Below, piece by piece: positions 52,316-60,076 of a DNA stretch of 64,000 bases (its first letter is position 1; every line of letters starts with the position of its first letter). The stretch comes from Prevotellaceae bacterium (lineage in GTDB: Bacteria; Bacteroidota; Bacteroidia; Bacteroidales; Bacteroidaceae). Below the pieces are notes generated by a model, which worked only from the letters and a program-made list of their open reading frames with translations, was not told the origin of the DNA and ran no database searches. The DNA is taken from NCBI GenBank assembly GCA_019420585.1, contig JAHZGX010000011.1, positions 1 through 64,000 of the forward strand, given 5' to 3'. A program made the position numbers and the translations under genes.

Positions 52316-52786
52316 ATGATTCTTGCAACAATCGGAACTCAGGCACCTTTCGATAGATTCGTGAAGATGCTGGATGAATTATGTGAGGGGATGGATGAGG
52401 AAGTTATTGTTCAGACCATTAAGTCGGAATATGTCCCAAAGAATGTGAAGTGTGTGGATTTTCTTCCACCAGATGTTTTTGCGCAGTATTTCAACAAGGC
52501 GAGAATGGTGATCGCTCATGCTGGCATGGGTACGATACTTTCTGCCTTGAAGCAAGATAAGCCTATCATTGTTGTGCCTCGCCTTGCTTCATTGAAGGAG
52601 CATCGTAATGACCATCAGATGGCTACTGCCATGCGCATGAATGAGTTGGGGTATGTCTATGTGGCATACGACAAGAAACAGCTTAAGGACTTGATTATGC
52701 AAAAGGACTTAAAGCCTTTGAAACATATAGGCAATCAGGCTTCTGAAAGTTTGGAGAAGTCGTTGAAGGAGTTTATAGATAAGTAG
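52316..52786 (+). CDS. Alg13/PssE-like glycosyltransferase subunit (GT28 C-terminal domain)
   Basis: 156 residues. MILATIGTQAPFDRFVKMLDEL, VDFLPPDVFAQYFNKARMVIAHAGMGTILSALKQDKPIIVVPRLASLKEHRNDHQ: the GT28 donor-binding half with the HAGMGTI and the H.NDHQ signature. It works as a heterodimer with the preceding Alg14/PssD-like protein. Confidence 0.92.
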   Translation: MILATIGTQAPFDRFVKMLDELCEGMDEEVIVQTIKSEYVPKNVKCVDFLPPDVFAQYFNKARMVIAHAGMGTILSALKQDKPIIVVPRLASLKEHRNDHQMATAMRMNELGYVYVAYDKKQLKDLIMQKDLKPLKHIGNQASESLEKSLKEFIDK

Positions 52787-52848
52787 CGAAATATGGTATC
52801 AAATGATGCTTGAGGGCAGAATTGTAAGTCGATTTGAATGTAAATTAA

Positions 52849-54174
52849 GTGAAAGAATTTAAAGATATAAAAATAGCAGTAGCCGGTACAGGCTACGTGG
52901 GTCTGAGCATAGCAACCTTGCTGGCTCAGCACCATCACGTAAGCGCAGTGGATGTCGTACCGGAGAAAGTCGAGAAACTGAACAACAGGATTTCTCCTAT
53001 CCAGGACGATTACATTGAGAAATATTTGGCAGAGAAGCCTCTGAACTTGACCGCCACACTTGATGGCAGGACTGCCTACAAGGATGCAGACTTCGTGGTC
53101 ATTGCAGCTCCCACCAACTATGACTCAGTAAAGAATTACTTCGATACCAGCCATGTAGAGGAAGTCATTGACTTGGTGTTGGAGGTAAACCCAGATGCCG
53201 TGATGGTCATCAAGAGTACCATCCCCGTGGGCTATACACGTGGCCTCTACTTGAAGTATGCCAAAAAAGGTGTCAGGAAGTTCAACCTGCTTTTCTCTCC
53301 AGAGTTCCTTCGTGAGAGCAAGGCCCTCTATGACAACCTCTATCCAAGCCGTATCATCGTAGGCTATCCTAAGATTATCGACCGTCCTAAGTTTGCAGAG
53401 GAGAATGAGGCAATCAAGGCCGTGACTGATGTGGAGAAGTTGAAGGAAGCAGCCAAGGTCTTTGCCGCCCTCTTGCAGGAAGGAGCCGTCAAGAAGAACA
53501 TTGATACCTTGTTTATGGGCATGAAGGAGGCAGAGGCAGTGAAGCTCTTCGCCAATACCTACTTGGCTCTCCGTGTCAGCTACTTCAATGAGTTGGATAC
53601 CTACGCAGAGGTCAAGGGACTCGACACCAAGGCTATCATTGATGGTGTAGGCCTCGATCCACGTATCGGTATGCATTACAACAATCCATCTTTCGGTTAT
53701 GGTGGCTATTGCTTGCCAAAGGACACCAAGCAACTCCTTGCCAACTATGCCGATGTACCAGAGAATCTGATAGAGGCTATTGTGGAGAGCAACAGAACTC
53801 GCAAGGACTATATCGCTGATGCTGTTCTCCAGAAAGCAGGCTATTACAGTTATGCCGATGATAACCGCTTTGATGCGAGCAAGGAACATAATTGTGTGAT
53901 AGGTGTCTATCGCTTGACCATGAAATCAAACTCCGATAACTTCCGCCAGAGTGCCATCCAAGGCATCATGAAGCGTATTAAGGCAAAGGGCGCAGAGGTG
54001 ATTATCTATGAGCCAGCACTCGAAGATGGTAGTACTTTCTTTGGTAGCAAGGTGGTGAATGATATGGCTGCATTCAAGGCACAGAGCCATGCGATTATCG
54101 CTAACCGTTATGATGCTTGTTTGGATGATGTAAAGGACAAGGTCTATACACGAGACATTTTCCGTAGAGATTAG
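52849..54174 (+). CDS. ugd: UDP-glucose/GDP-mannose dehydrogenase family protein
   Basis: 441 residues from a GTG start; a TAA lies in frame directly before it and no ATG exists before the Rossmann motif IAVAGTGYVGLSIATLLA (about 9). Also KSTIPVGYTRGLY, FSPEFLRESKALYDN, and the catalytic cysteine in FGYGGYCLPKDTKQL (Cys about 288). The family oxidises a nucleotide sugar twice to the uronic acid; UDP-glucose is the most likely substrate. Composition is closer to core genes than to its AT-rich neighbours. Last gene of the locus, followed by a hairpin. Confidence 0.9.
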   Translation: MKEFKDIKIAVAGTGYVGLSIATLLAQHHHVSAVDVVPEKVEKLNNRISPIQDDYIEKYLAEKPLNLTATLDGRTAYKDADFVVIAAPTNYDSVKNYFDTSHVEEVIDLVLEVNPDAVMVIKSTIPVGYTRGLYLKYAKKGVRKFNLLFSPEFLRESKALYDNLYPSRIIVGYPKIIDRPKFAEENEAIKAVTDVEKLKEAAKVFAALLQEGAVKKNIDTLFMGMKEAEAVKLFANTYLALRVSYFNELDTYAEVKGLDTKAIIDGVGLDPRIGMHYNNPSFGYGGYCLPKDTKQLLANYADVPENLIEAIVESNRTRKDYIADAVLQKAGYYSYADDNRFDASKEHNCVIGVYRLTMKSNSDNFRQSAIQGIMKRIKAKGAEVIIYEPALEDGSTFFGSKVVNDMAAFKAQSHAIIANRYDACLDDVKDKVYTRDIFRRD

Positions 54175-54183
54175 GGGATAAGG

Positions 54184-54214
54184 TAAGACAAGTCATTTTT
54201 TATGGCTTGTCTTA
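54184..54214 (+). terminator. Probable terminator after the dehydrogenase gene
   Basis: TAAGACAAGTCAT (54184-54196) pairs with ATGGCTTGTCTTA (54202-54214): 13 pairs with one G-T, loop of five T. It starts nine bases after the stop. No T tail follows. Confidence 0.6.
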
Positions 54215-54397
54215 TAGACACGTTCGCAAGCGTTACATTGTGGCAGGCTTGCTTTTTCCTGTTAGGTGTATCGCAGAAAGACTCTTCGGGTAATCTTGTA
54301 GAGCCAAAAGAATAGTGCAAAGCATCCCGATATTGATAAATAATTGGTTAGTAAGTGCGTAGGGCAATAGTGTTGCCCAGTGCTTGCAAAAAAAGAT

Positions 54398-54422
54398 TTT
54401 TTGTAACTCAAAATTACAAAAA
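54398..54422 (+). promoter_or_regulatory. Hairpin covering the start of the NTP_transf_5 gene
   Basis: TTTTTGTAA (54398-54406) pairs with TTACAAAAA (54414-54422), 9 pairs, 7-base loop; its last base is the A of the ATG. It could hinder initiation. A second hairpin, GGGCAA/TTGCCC, lies at 54362-54378. Confidence 0.4.
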
Positions 54423-55558
54423 TGGAAGCAAAACAAAGACTGTTTTTTGAGTTTTTACAGTTTTGTATTGGAAATTCTAAGGATATTCCCAAATCGTTGA
54501 AGGATGCAGATTGGGCGGAGATGTATGATTTTGCCAATAAGCAAGCCTTAACAGGTGTGCTGTTTCATGGTATAAGGCAACTGCCGAAGGAACTCGCACC
54601 TTCAGGAAACCTGCTTATGCAATGGGTGGGGATGGCACAGAGGATTCGGCAGGAGAATGTTCGTTTGTTCCTGGATTCAGCAAAGGTATACCAAAAGTTC
54701 AGACAAGCGGGATTCTGTACTTGCATTTTGAAAGGGCAGGGAAATGCGTTGCTCTATCCCGACCCTTATATGCGTATCCCTGGGGATATAGATATCTATA
54801 TTAAGGGGGGAAGAAAGCGGATTATGGAGTATGTGGATGGGGTATCTCCTCATCAGGTAATGCGCTATCATCACGTGGATTTTCCCGTGATGAAGACTCC
54901 TGTTGAGGTTCATTTCATGCCTTCCTATATGTTTTGTCCATGGTATAATCATAGAATGCAGAAATGGTTTGGTAAAGTGATGGGGCCGCAATGCTTGAAT
55001 GTAGTGGTGCTTCCTGATGGATATGGTGAGATAACCGTGCCTACGGATTCCTTCAATATTGTCTTTATTTTGTCCCATCTGTACCGTCATTTATTTACAG
55101 AAGGAATAGGGCTGAGGCAATTGTTGGATTATTATTATGTCGTTAACAAATGGTATTCTACCCATGTCGGAAGTGTTGTGCAGAACAGAAAAGCGAAACA
55201 GACGAATCTTCATCTTGAGGAATTGCAGCGAGATTTGAAATGGTTGGGACTATGGAAGTTTGCCGGGGCTGTGATGTTTGTGCTGCATAAGGCGTTTGGG
55301 TTGACGGTGGATAGAATGATCGTACCGATGGATGAGGCGGAAGGGCAATTCTTGCTTGACGAAATCATGCAAGGTGGAAACTTCGGATTATATGACGATA
55401 GGCTTGGAGATAAAACAGGCGAAGGTAAGGTGCATAGATTTTTCCGAATGTCGCTGCGGAATATACGATTCGTAAAGCATTATCCATCAGAGGCATTGTG
55501 TGAGCCCTTGTTTAGAACTTATTTCTGGGCATGGAAAAAGGTGCATAGGAGAAACTGA
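54422..55558 (+). CDS. Putative nucleotidyltransferase, NTP_transf_5 family
   Basis: 378 residues. The N-terminal helical part (DWAEMYDFANKQALTGVLFHGI) and CILKGQGNALLYPDPYMRIPGDIDIYI, with the GDIDIY carboxylate pair, match this family of proteins often found beside capsule genes or PqqD/serine-kinase-like genes. Function is not established. A 6-G tract (54805-54810) lies right after the GDID motif (IKGGRKR), in frame. It follows the dehydrogenase terminator by about 210 bases and is probably a separate unit. Confidence 0.82.
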   Translation: MEAKQRLFFEFLQFCIGNSKDIPKSLKDADWAEMYDFANKQALTGVLFHGIRQLPKELAPSGNLLMQWVGMAQRIRQENVRLFLDSAKVYQKFRQAGFCTCILKGQGNALLYPDPYMRIPGDIDIYIKGGRKRIMEYVDGVSPHQVMRYHHVDFPVMKTPVEVHFMPSYMFCPWYNHRMQKWFGKVMGPQCLNVVVLPDGYGEITVPTDSFNIVFILSHLYRHLFTEGIGLRQLLDYYYVVNKWYSTHVGSVVQNRKAKQTNLHLEELQRDLKWLGLWKFAGAVMFVLHKAFGLTVDRMIVPMDEAEGQFLLDEIMQGGNFGLYDDRLGDKTGEGKVHRFFRMSLRNIRFVKHYPSEALCEPLFRTYFWAWKKVHRRN

Positions 55559-55643
55559 TGGCAAGAAGCCTGTGGCGCAATGAAAGTTGTCATGGTTCAG
55601 ATAAAAAATCTGTTTGGTGTGGGATAATACAGAAAAGAAATTG

Positions 55644-55651
55644 TAACTTTG
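55644..55651 (+). promoter_or_regulatory. -7 element of the thioredoxin-fold lipoprotein gene
   Basis: TAACTTTG, matching TAnnTTTG, 119 bases before the ATG at 55770. Confidence 0.5.
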
Positions 55652-55769
55652 TTTGGGATGCTTCCGTTTGGTTGGGGGATTTCCGTTAAGTGAGAGTAGA
55701 CTGGTTGGCTCGCTGTATCGAGCGTAGGAAAGCAAATGAATCGAACATATAATATATAATGATAGTCTT

Positions 55770-56873
55770 ATGAAGAAAGCGACATCTTTATTGCTGGGAG
55801 GAACCCTATGTCTGGGGGCTTGCCAGCAGGAACAGACACAGGTGACAGTGAAGCCGGAAGCCGGTCAGGCTGCTCCTGGAGTAATATTGGCATTAGGCAC
55901 GAATGACACGCTGAGCGTGGAGCGTGGGGGCGAGATGAAGCCTGGCGAAGTGGTGACACTCCATGCCGCAGCATCAGACACGCTCATCGGCATGCTCCCT
56001 ACGGCCGATCATAACCTTTGGCTTGTGGTGCTTGACGGGGAACCCATTGAGATGGATTTCTCGGGTGAGAGGCCTCAACTGGTGAAGGGCTCGGCCCTGA
56101 ACAAGCGACTCATGGACATCAAGCATACTCTCATAGACTTCAACGATGAGGGCAAGGCTATCATGGAGGACTATTCCCGCCTTATGTCGCAGTACAACGG
56201 ACAGATCCCCGACTCTATCATGAAAGGTGTGTACGAGCGTAGCGGCCAGGTGGAGAAGAAGATGAAGGAGTTTTACGAGAAGAGCCTGGAGGAGAACAAG
56301 GACAACATCTTGCCTGTTTGTTTGATTCTGCGCGTCGGTACAATGTTCGATATTGACATTGCAGATAAGTTCCTGCAGGACTATGTCTACAAGAACCATA
56401 GTGCCTTGGCTTCGGTTTATGCTTCCATTAGTGGAGAGAAACATAAGAAAGAGGGTGCGGACTTGGTTGACTTTGAGATGAATGACCTTAAGGGTGAGGC
56501 GCATCGTCTGAGTGAGTATGTGGGCAAGGGAAAGTATACCCTGGTGGACTTCTGGGCCAGTTGGTGTGGTCCTTGCCGCCAGGAGATTCCCAATGTGAAG
56601 GCATGTTACGAGAAGTATAAGGACAAGGGCTTCCAGGTTGTGGGTGTCTCTTTTGACTCAGAGCAAAAGGCTTGGGAGAATGCTGTAAAGGACTTGGGCA
56701 TCACATGGCCTCAGTTGAGCGACCTGAAGGGATGGGATTGTCAGGCCGGCAAATTATATAACATCAGGGCGATTCCTGAAACTATATTATACAGCCCGGA
56801 GGGTAAGGTGGTTGCTTCCGGTCTTCGTGGCGAGGAAATGGAGAAGAAACTGGCTGAACTGCTGGACGAGTAA
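55770..56873 (+). CDS. TlpA/ResA-like thiol-disulfide lipoprotein
   Basis: 367 residues. Lipoprotein signal MKKATSLLLGGTLCLGACQQ with the lipobox LGAC. Residues about 30-210 form a DUF4369-like, partly helical N-terminal domain. A thioredoxin fold follows: YTLVDFWASWCGPCRQEIPNVKACYEKY (active site WCGPC), then FQVVGVSFDSEQKAWENAV and a cis-proline motif RAIPETILY. It would act as an envelope thiol reductase. Monocistronic; a very strong hairpin follows the stop. Confidence 0.92.
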   Translation: MKKATSLLLGGTLCLGACQQEQTQVTVKPEAGQAAPGVILALGTNDTLSVERGGEMKPGEVVTLHAAASDTLIGMLPTADHNLWLVVLDGEPIEMDFSGERPQLVKGSALNKRLMDIKHTLIDFNDEGKAIMEDYSRLMSQYNGQIPDSIMKGVYERSGQVEKKMKEFYEKSLEENKDNILPVCLILRVGTMFDIDIADKFLQDYVYKNHSALASVYASISGEKHKKEGADLVDFEMNDLKGEAHRLSEYVGKGKYTLVDFWASWCGPCRQEIPNVKACYEKYKDKGFQVVGVSFDSEQKAWENAVKDLGITWPQLSDLKGWDCQAGKLYNIRAIPETILYSPEGKVVASGLRGEEMEKKLAELLDE

Positions 56874-56897
56874 CCTACCTTTTGGAAAACCGTATGT

Positions 56898-56935
56898 GGA
56901 GGGTGTGTCGAAATGAGCATTTCGACACACCCTCC
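56898..56935. terminator. Very strong hairpin after the lipoprotein gene
   Basis: Perfect 18-base inverted repeat, GGAGGGTGTGTCGAAATG (56898-56915) and its complement (56918-56935), only two bases between. It starts 25 bases after the stop codon. Likely a terminator, or an mRNA 3'-end stabiliser. Confidence 0.7.
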
Positions 56936-57010
56936 TTAACTTTACACATGCAGCAGTGCAGACTTGGGAAGACAGATGGATTTTGTCTTTTAGGGCAGTG
57001 TATATTGTCT

Positions 57011-57109
57011 GGCAAAGACATTCTAAGCCTGCAAGAATTGGGCAAGTCATTTGTGGGTGGGAGCGAATTGCTTGCAGAAGCCTGTCTGGATGGAGTGTCA
57101 CGCCCTAAA
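57011..57109 (+). repeat. Dispersed repeat family 2, right copy (coding-like)
   Basis: Gap-free match to the reverse complement of 34845-34943. Plus-strand reading gives GKDILSLQELGKSFVGGSEL and LLAEACLDGVSRPK, continuing 21 more codons to a TAG. No promoter was seen; a weak frame reaches upstream to 56882. Confidence 0.65.
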
Positions 57110-57184
57110 CCCCAATCGGATTACCGTAACATCGTACTCAGGTGTCTTGATATTGTCAAGATTTTAGAAGCATAGTGCAAAAAA

Positions 57185-57288
57185 GCGCCTGCCTAGGAAA
57201 AAATAAAAGTCAGGTGAGGAAAAATTTTTTTCCTGGTGAGAAACATAAAATCGGGTGGTTGGGCGAAAATGCGAATATGTAAAGAAAA
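57185..57288. repeat. Dispersed repeat family 1, copy B
   Basis: 104 bases, same order of blocks as copy A: GCGCC, a stem arm, an AAATAAAA linker, AGGAAAAA/TTTTTCCT core (57217-57234), and the ending TGCGAATATGTAAAGAAAA (17 of 19 bases identical to copy A). Arms differ between copies but still pair (CCTG with CAGG here). Confidence 0.6.
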
Positions 57289-57479
57289 AGGAATCCTGCC
57301 CGCTACGCCTTCGAGAAGTTGGTGGCAGACAGAAAAAAGAGAGCACAGAAAAGCATCAGAACTCTAATGACCAATTTGGGATAAAGCATAAGAACAACGA
57401 TAAGAAACTATGCCTACTTCATTGTGACCCAGCCTCTTGGTTGTACTATTAGACAAATGCTGATGGCGCATTGTGGATG

Positions 57480-58421
57480 TCAGTTCCCGTGACTGCGGAA
57501 CTCTGATGGGGTCATGCCGGTGTGGGACTTAAAATACTTGCAGAAGAAACTCTGGTTGGGAAAGTTCAGTTTGTAAGTGATTTCCTGTATTGTCAGGCTG
57601 GAACTGCTCAGCAGCACCTTGGCCTCTGATATCACGAGGCGGTCAATCCATTCCGATACCGTGTGCCCTGTTTGTTGTGTGACTATGGTACCCAAATACT
57701 TGGCAGTGATGTGCAGCATGTCGGAATAGAATGTCACTCTGCGCTGTTCTCTGAAATGCAGGTTCAGCAGTGACATGAATCGGCGCACATAGTCCTGCTG
57801 CCTGTGGTGTGCCGTGTGTTGAGAGGATTTCTTCAGGTTCAGCCCACTGCAGAATGTGTTCAGCATGCTGAATATGAGTGCATGGATCTGTGCCTTGATG
57901 GCTTCGTGATAGAAGAGCAGGTCGTGGTCGGCCAATATGGCCTCCTTCAGGAACCCCATCATTGTGTTCAGTCGCTTGGATTCATGTGCGCTCAGTCTCA
58001 GCACGGTCATGGCTTCCAGTTCGGCGTAGTGTGGCAGCAACTTCTGCAGGGATAGGCTGATGGCTCCTTCGGGTTGTTCCACAGAACATATGGAACTTAT
58101 TTGGTCAATGTGCCCGTTGACAAACTGTACCACGCTGCCGGGCTTGCACACGAAGATGGTGTTGGGCTGGATGTGGTATTCACGGGAGTTGCAGTGTATG
58201 AGTGCATTTCCCTTGACGCAGAGGAACACGCAGGAGAACAGAATGCGCGTGGGATTGGTGAAATGTGACCTGAGTATAGATTCGTTCTCAAGATTTGTGC
58301 TGTGTGACATGACCAGGCTGTTGCCGTAGGTCACGTTGTAGGTGTGTCCGCTGTCTGTGGCATGGTACATTTCGATGATGTCATCAATGCTAATCTCGTT
58401 TATCTTTGTCGAATCTTGCAT
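57480..58421 (-). CDS. AraC family transcriptional regulator
   Basis: 313 residues from MQDSTKINEISIDDIIEMYH. The frame is open 15 codons earlier, but the -7 element lies so that the transcript would start inside that extension. C-terminal AraC domain: FYSDMLHITAKYLGTIVTQQTG and IQEITYKLNFPNQSFFCKYFKSHTGMTPSEFR. The N-terminal domain is cupin-like. Divergent from the small periplasmic protein gene at 58638, which it may control. Confidence 0.9.
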   Translation of the reverse strand: MQDSTKINEISIDDIIEMYHATDSGHTYNVTYGNSLVMSHSTNLENESILRSHFTNPTRILFSCVFLCVKGNALIHCNSREYHIQPNTIFVCKPGSVVQFVNGHIDQISSICSVEQPEGAISLSLQKLLPHYAELEAMTVLRLSAHESKRLNTMMGFLKEAILADHDLLFYHEAIKAQIHALIFSMLNTFCSGLNLKKSSQHTAHHRQQDYVRRFMSLLNLHFREQRRVTFYSDMLHITAKYLGTIVTQQTGHTVSEWIDRLVISEAKVLLSSSSLTIQEITYKLNFPNQSFFCKYFKSHTGMTPSEFRSHGN

Positions 58422-58452
58422 GTCTTGTTCCGTTTCTGAGTATTCTTCTTGG

Positions 58453-58460
58453 CAAAGATA
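58453..58460 (-). promoter_or_regulatory. -7 element of the AraC regulator gene
   Basis: Minus strand TATCTTTG, matching TAnnTTTG, 32 bases before the chosen ATG at 58421. Confidence 0.55.
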
Positions 58461-58595
58461 GTACAAATGGAACAGCCTGGCAAGAGCATGCAGGCATTAT
58501 TTCTGTTAACGGATGGTGAAAAGAAAGACGTGAAAAGATGTAATATTGGTTGTATTTCCTGCAATATATGTAATTGACGGCAAGTGAAAAATGTC

Positions 58596-58603
58596 TATCT
58601 TTG
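58596..58603 (+). promoter_or_regulatory. -7 element of the small periplasmic protein gene
   Basis: TATCTTTG, matching TAnnTTTG, 35 bases before the ATG at 58638. Confidence 0.55.
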
Positions 58604-58637
58604 CATACAATTAAAAACCATAAACATACAGACGAAG

Positions 58638-59045
58638 ATGAGAAACAATCTGTTTATTGCTTGTGGCTTGTGCTGCATGATGCTCCTTGCCGTTCCTCTG
58701 GAGGTTCGCGGAGCCGGGAAACAGGATGCCCACATTGCTTATGTGCTCAAGCAACTTAGCCTGAAGAAGGATGAGGCTGCAAAACTGCGTCCGATACTTG
58801 TCCAGTATTATCAGGAGGTTGATCGTGTGAAGGCTCCCCGCAAGGCATTGCGTGAGAAATACAAGAAGGCAGAGGACATGGGTAAACTGACGGCGCAGCA
58901 GTGTGATGAACTTTGGGAGAGCAAGTTGAAGCAGGAAAGTGAAGAACTGGAGGTTCGTCGAAAGTATTACGTCAAGTTCAAGACAGTGCTTTCTACCCCA
59001 GTGGCGTACGAGGCCATAAAACTCTGCAATGACAAGTTGAAGTAG
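58638..59045 (+). CDS. Small exported helical protein, Spy/CpxP-like in appearance
   Basis: 135 residues from MRNNLFIACGLCCMMLLAVPLEVRG, a signal peptide. The mature part is a charged, all-helical chain (LSLKKDEAAKLRPILVQYYQEVDRVKAPRKALREKYKKAEDMGKL), reminiscent of periplasmic LTxxQ/Spy-like chaperones, but I see no exact LTxxQ box beyond GKLTAQQCDEL. The function is therefore not assigned. An ATG 18 codons earlier lies before the transcript start. Divergent from an AraC regulator. Confidence 0.7.
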   Translation: MRNNLFIACGLCCMMLLAVPLEVRGAGKQDAHIAYVLKQLSLKKDEAAKLRPILVQYYQEVDRVKAPRKALREKYKKAEDMGKLTAQQCDELWESKLKQESEELEVRRKYYVKFKTVLSTPVAYEAIKLCNDKLK

Positions 59046-59208
59046 GAGCCAGTCTGCTTTCCGCTCGTTTTTCTTCCTTGCAGCAAATGCTGTCAAGGAG
59101 GGGAATGCGTGTCTTTGCATGAGGTGGACATTTGCTTTTTATTGATTAAGGTACTGGGGTACTCTGCTCTTTGCATGCCCCGCAGATGGCAAACAAGAAA
59201 GATTGGAT

Positions 59209-60075
59209 ATGTTAGAACGGACACTGATAAAGGATAAGGAATTTTGGGGAGAGCGTCCCCTGTACAGGCTTCATGATGCTCGCCTTGAGCACGTGACCAT
59301 ACATACGGGTGAATCATCCATCAAGGAATCGGGGAGTATAGAGGCCTCCGACTGCGTTTTCGATGGTAAGTATGTGTTTTGGGAATGCCGTGGCTTCCGC
59401 ATTGACCATAGTCTCTTCAAGCCCGGAGCGCGGAGTTCGCTTTGGTATAGCAGTGATGTGCACATGACTGATTGCCAAGTGGATGCCCCCAAAATGTTCC
59501 GACGCATGCACGGCATACGTGTGGAACGCTGCCATTTCTCTGATGCGCAGGAAACCCTGTGGGACTGCCGTGGCGTGGTCATGCGTGATACGCACATGGA
59601 GAATGCCGATTACCTGGGCATGCACACCGGTGATGTTCTGCTCGAGAATTATCGTCAGGATGGCAACTATGCTTTTCAGTATGGTCGTGGAATTACCATC
59701 CGCAACAGCGTGCTCAACTCCAAGGATGCCTTGTGGGACAGCCAGGATGTGACGGTGGAGGACAGTGTGATCAACGGTGAATATCTGGCTTGGTACAGCC
59801 GCAACCTCCGTCTCGTGCGTTGCCACATTACCGGCGAGCAGCCCTTGTGCTATTGCCAGAACCTCTACATGGAGGACTGCACTTTGGGTGAGGATGCCGT
59901 CTTGGCTTTTGAGTACAGCACCATTGAGGCCACAATCAAGGGACACGTGCCCACCATCAAGAATCCAACCAGTGGGCATATTGCGGTAGACAGCCTTGGT
60001 GAACTGATTATTGACGCAAACCAGCGTAAGCCTGCTGATTGCCAAATTGTTGTTGATGGAAAGCGAGTGCTCTGA
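59209..60075 (+). CDS. DUF3737 family protein (parallel beta-helix-like)
   Basis: 288 residues from ATG; a TTG two codons earlier is possible. LIKDKEFWGERPLYRLHDARLEHVTIHTGESSIKESGSI, then a regular series of short strands (VERCHFSDAQETLWDCRGVVMRDTHMENADYLG and so on) as in DUF3737. The periodic pattern suggests a right-handed beta helix. Function unknown. Only one base separates its stop from the next start, so it belongs to the aminotransferase-MATE operon. Confidence 0.85.
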   Translation: MLERTLIKDKEFWGERPLYRLHDARLEHVTIHTGESSIKESGSIEASDCVFDGKYVFWECRGFRIDHSLFKPGARSSLWYSSDVHMTDCQVDAPKMFRRMHGIRVERCHFSDAQETLWDCRGVVMRDTHMENADYLGMHTGDVLLENYRQDGNYAFQYGRGITIRNSVLNSKDALWDSQDVTVEDSVINGEYLAWYSRNLRLVRCHITGEQPLCYCQNLYMEDCTLGEDAVLAFEYSTIEATIKGHVPTIKNPTSGHIAVDSLGELIIDANQRKPADCQIVVDGKRVL

Positions 60076-60076
60076 C

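Larger units (their letters stand above)
56936..57479. other. Intergenic stretch holding two dispersed repeats
   Basis: About 540 bases between the lipoprotein terminator and the AraC gene. It holds family 2 (57011-57109) and family 1 (57185-57288). Nothing else recognisable was seen. Confidence 0.6.

Noticed and set aside
56882..57175. 97-codon plus-strand frame containing repeat family 2 as a complete gene
   Set aside because: Its first part reads through the terminator hairpin and is not coding-like. Only the repeat segment shows a coding-like pattern, so I annotated that as a repeat.
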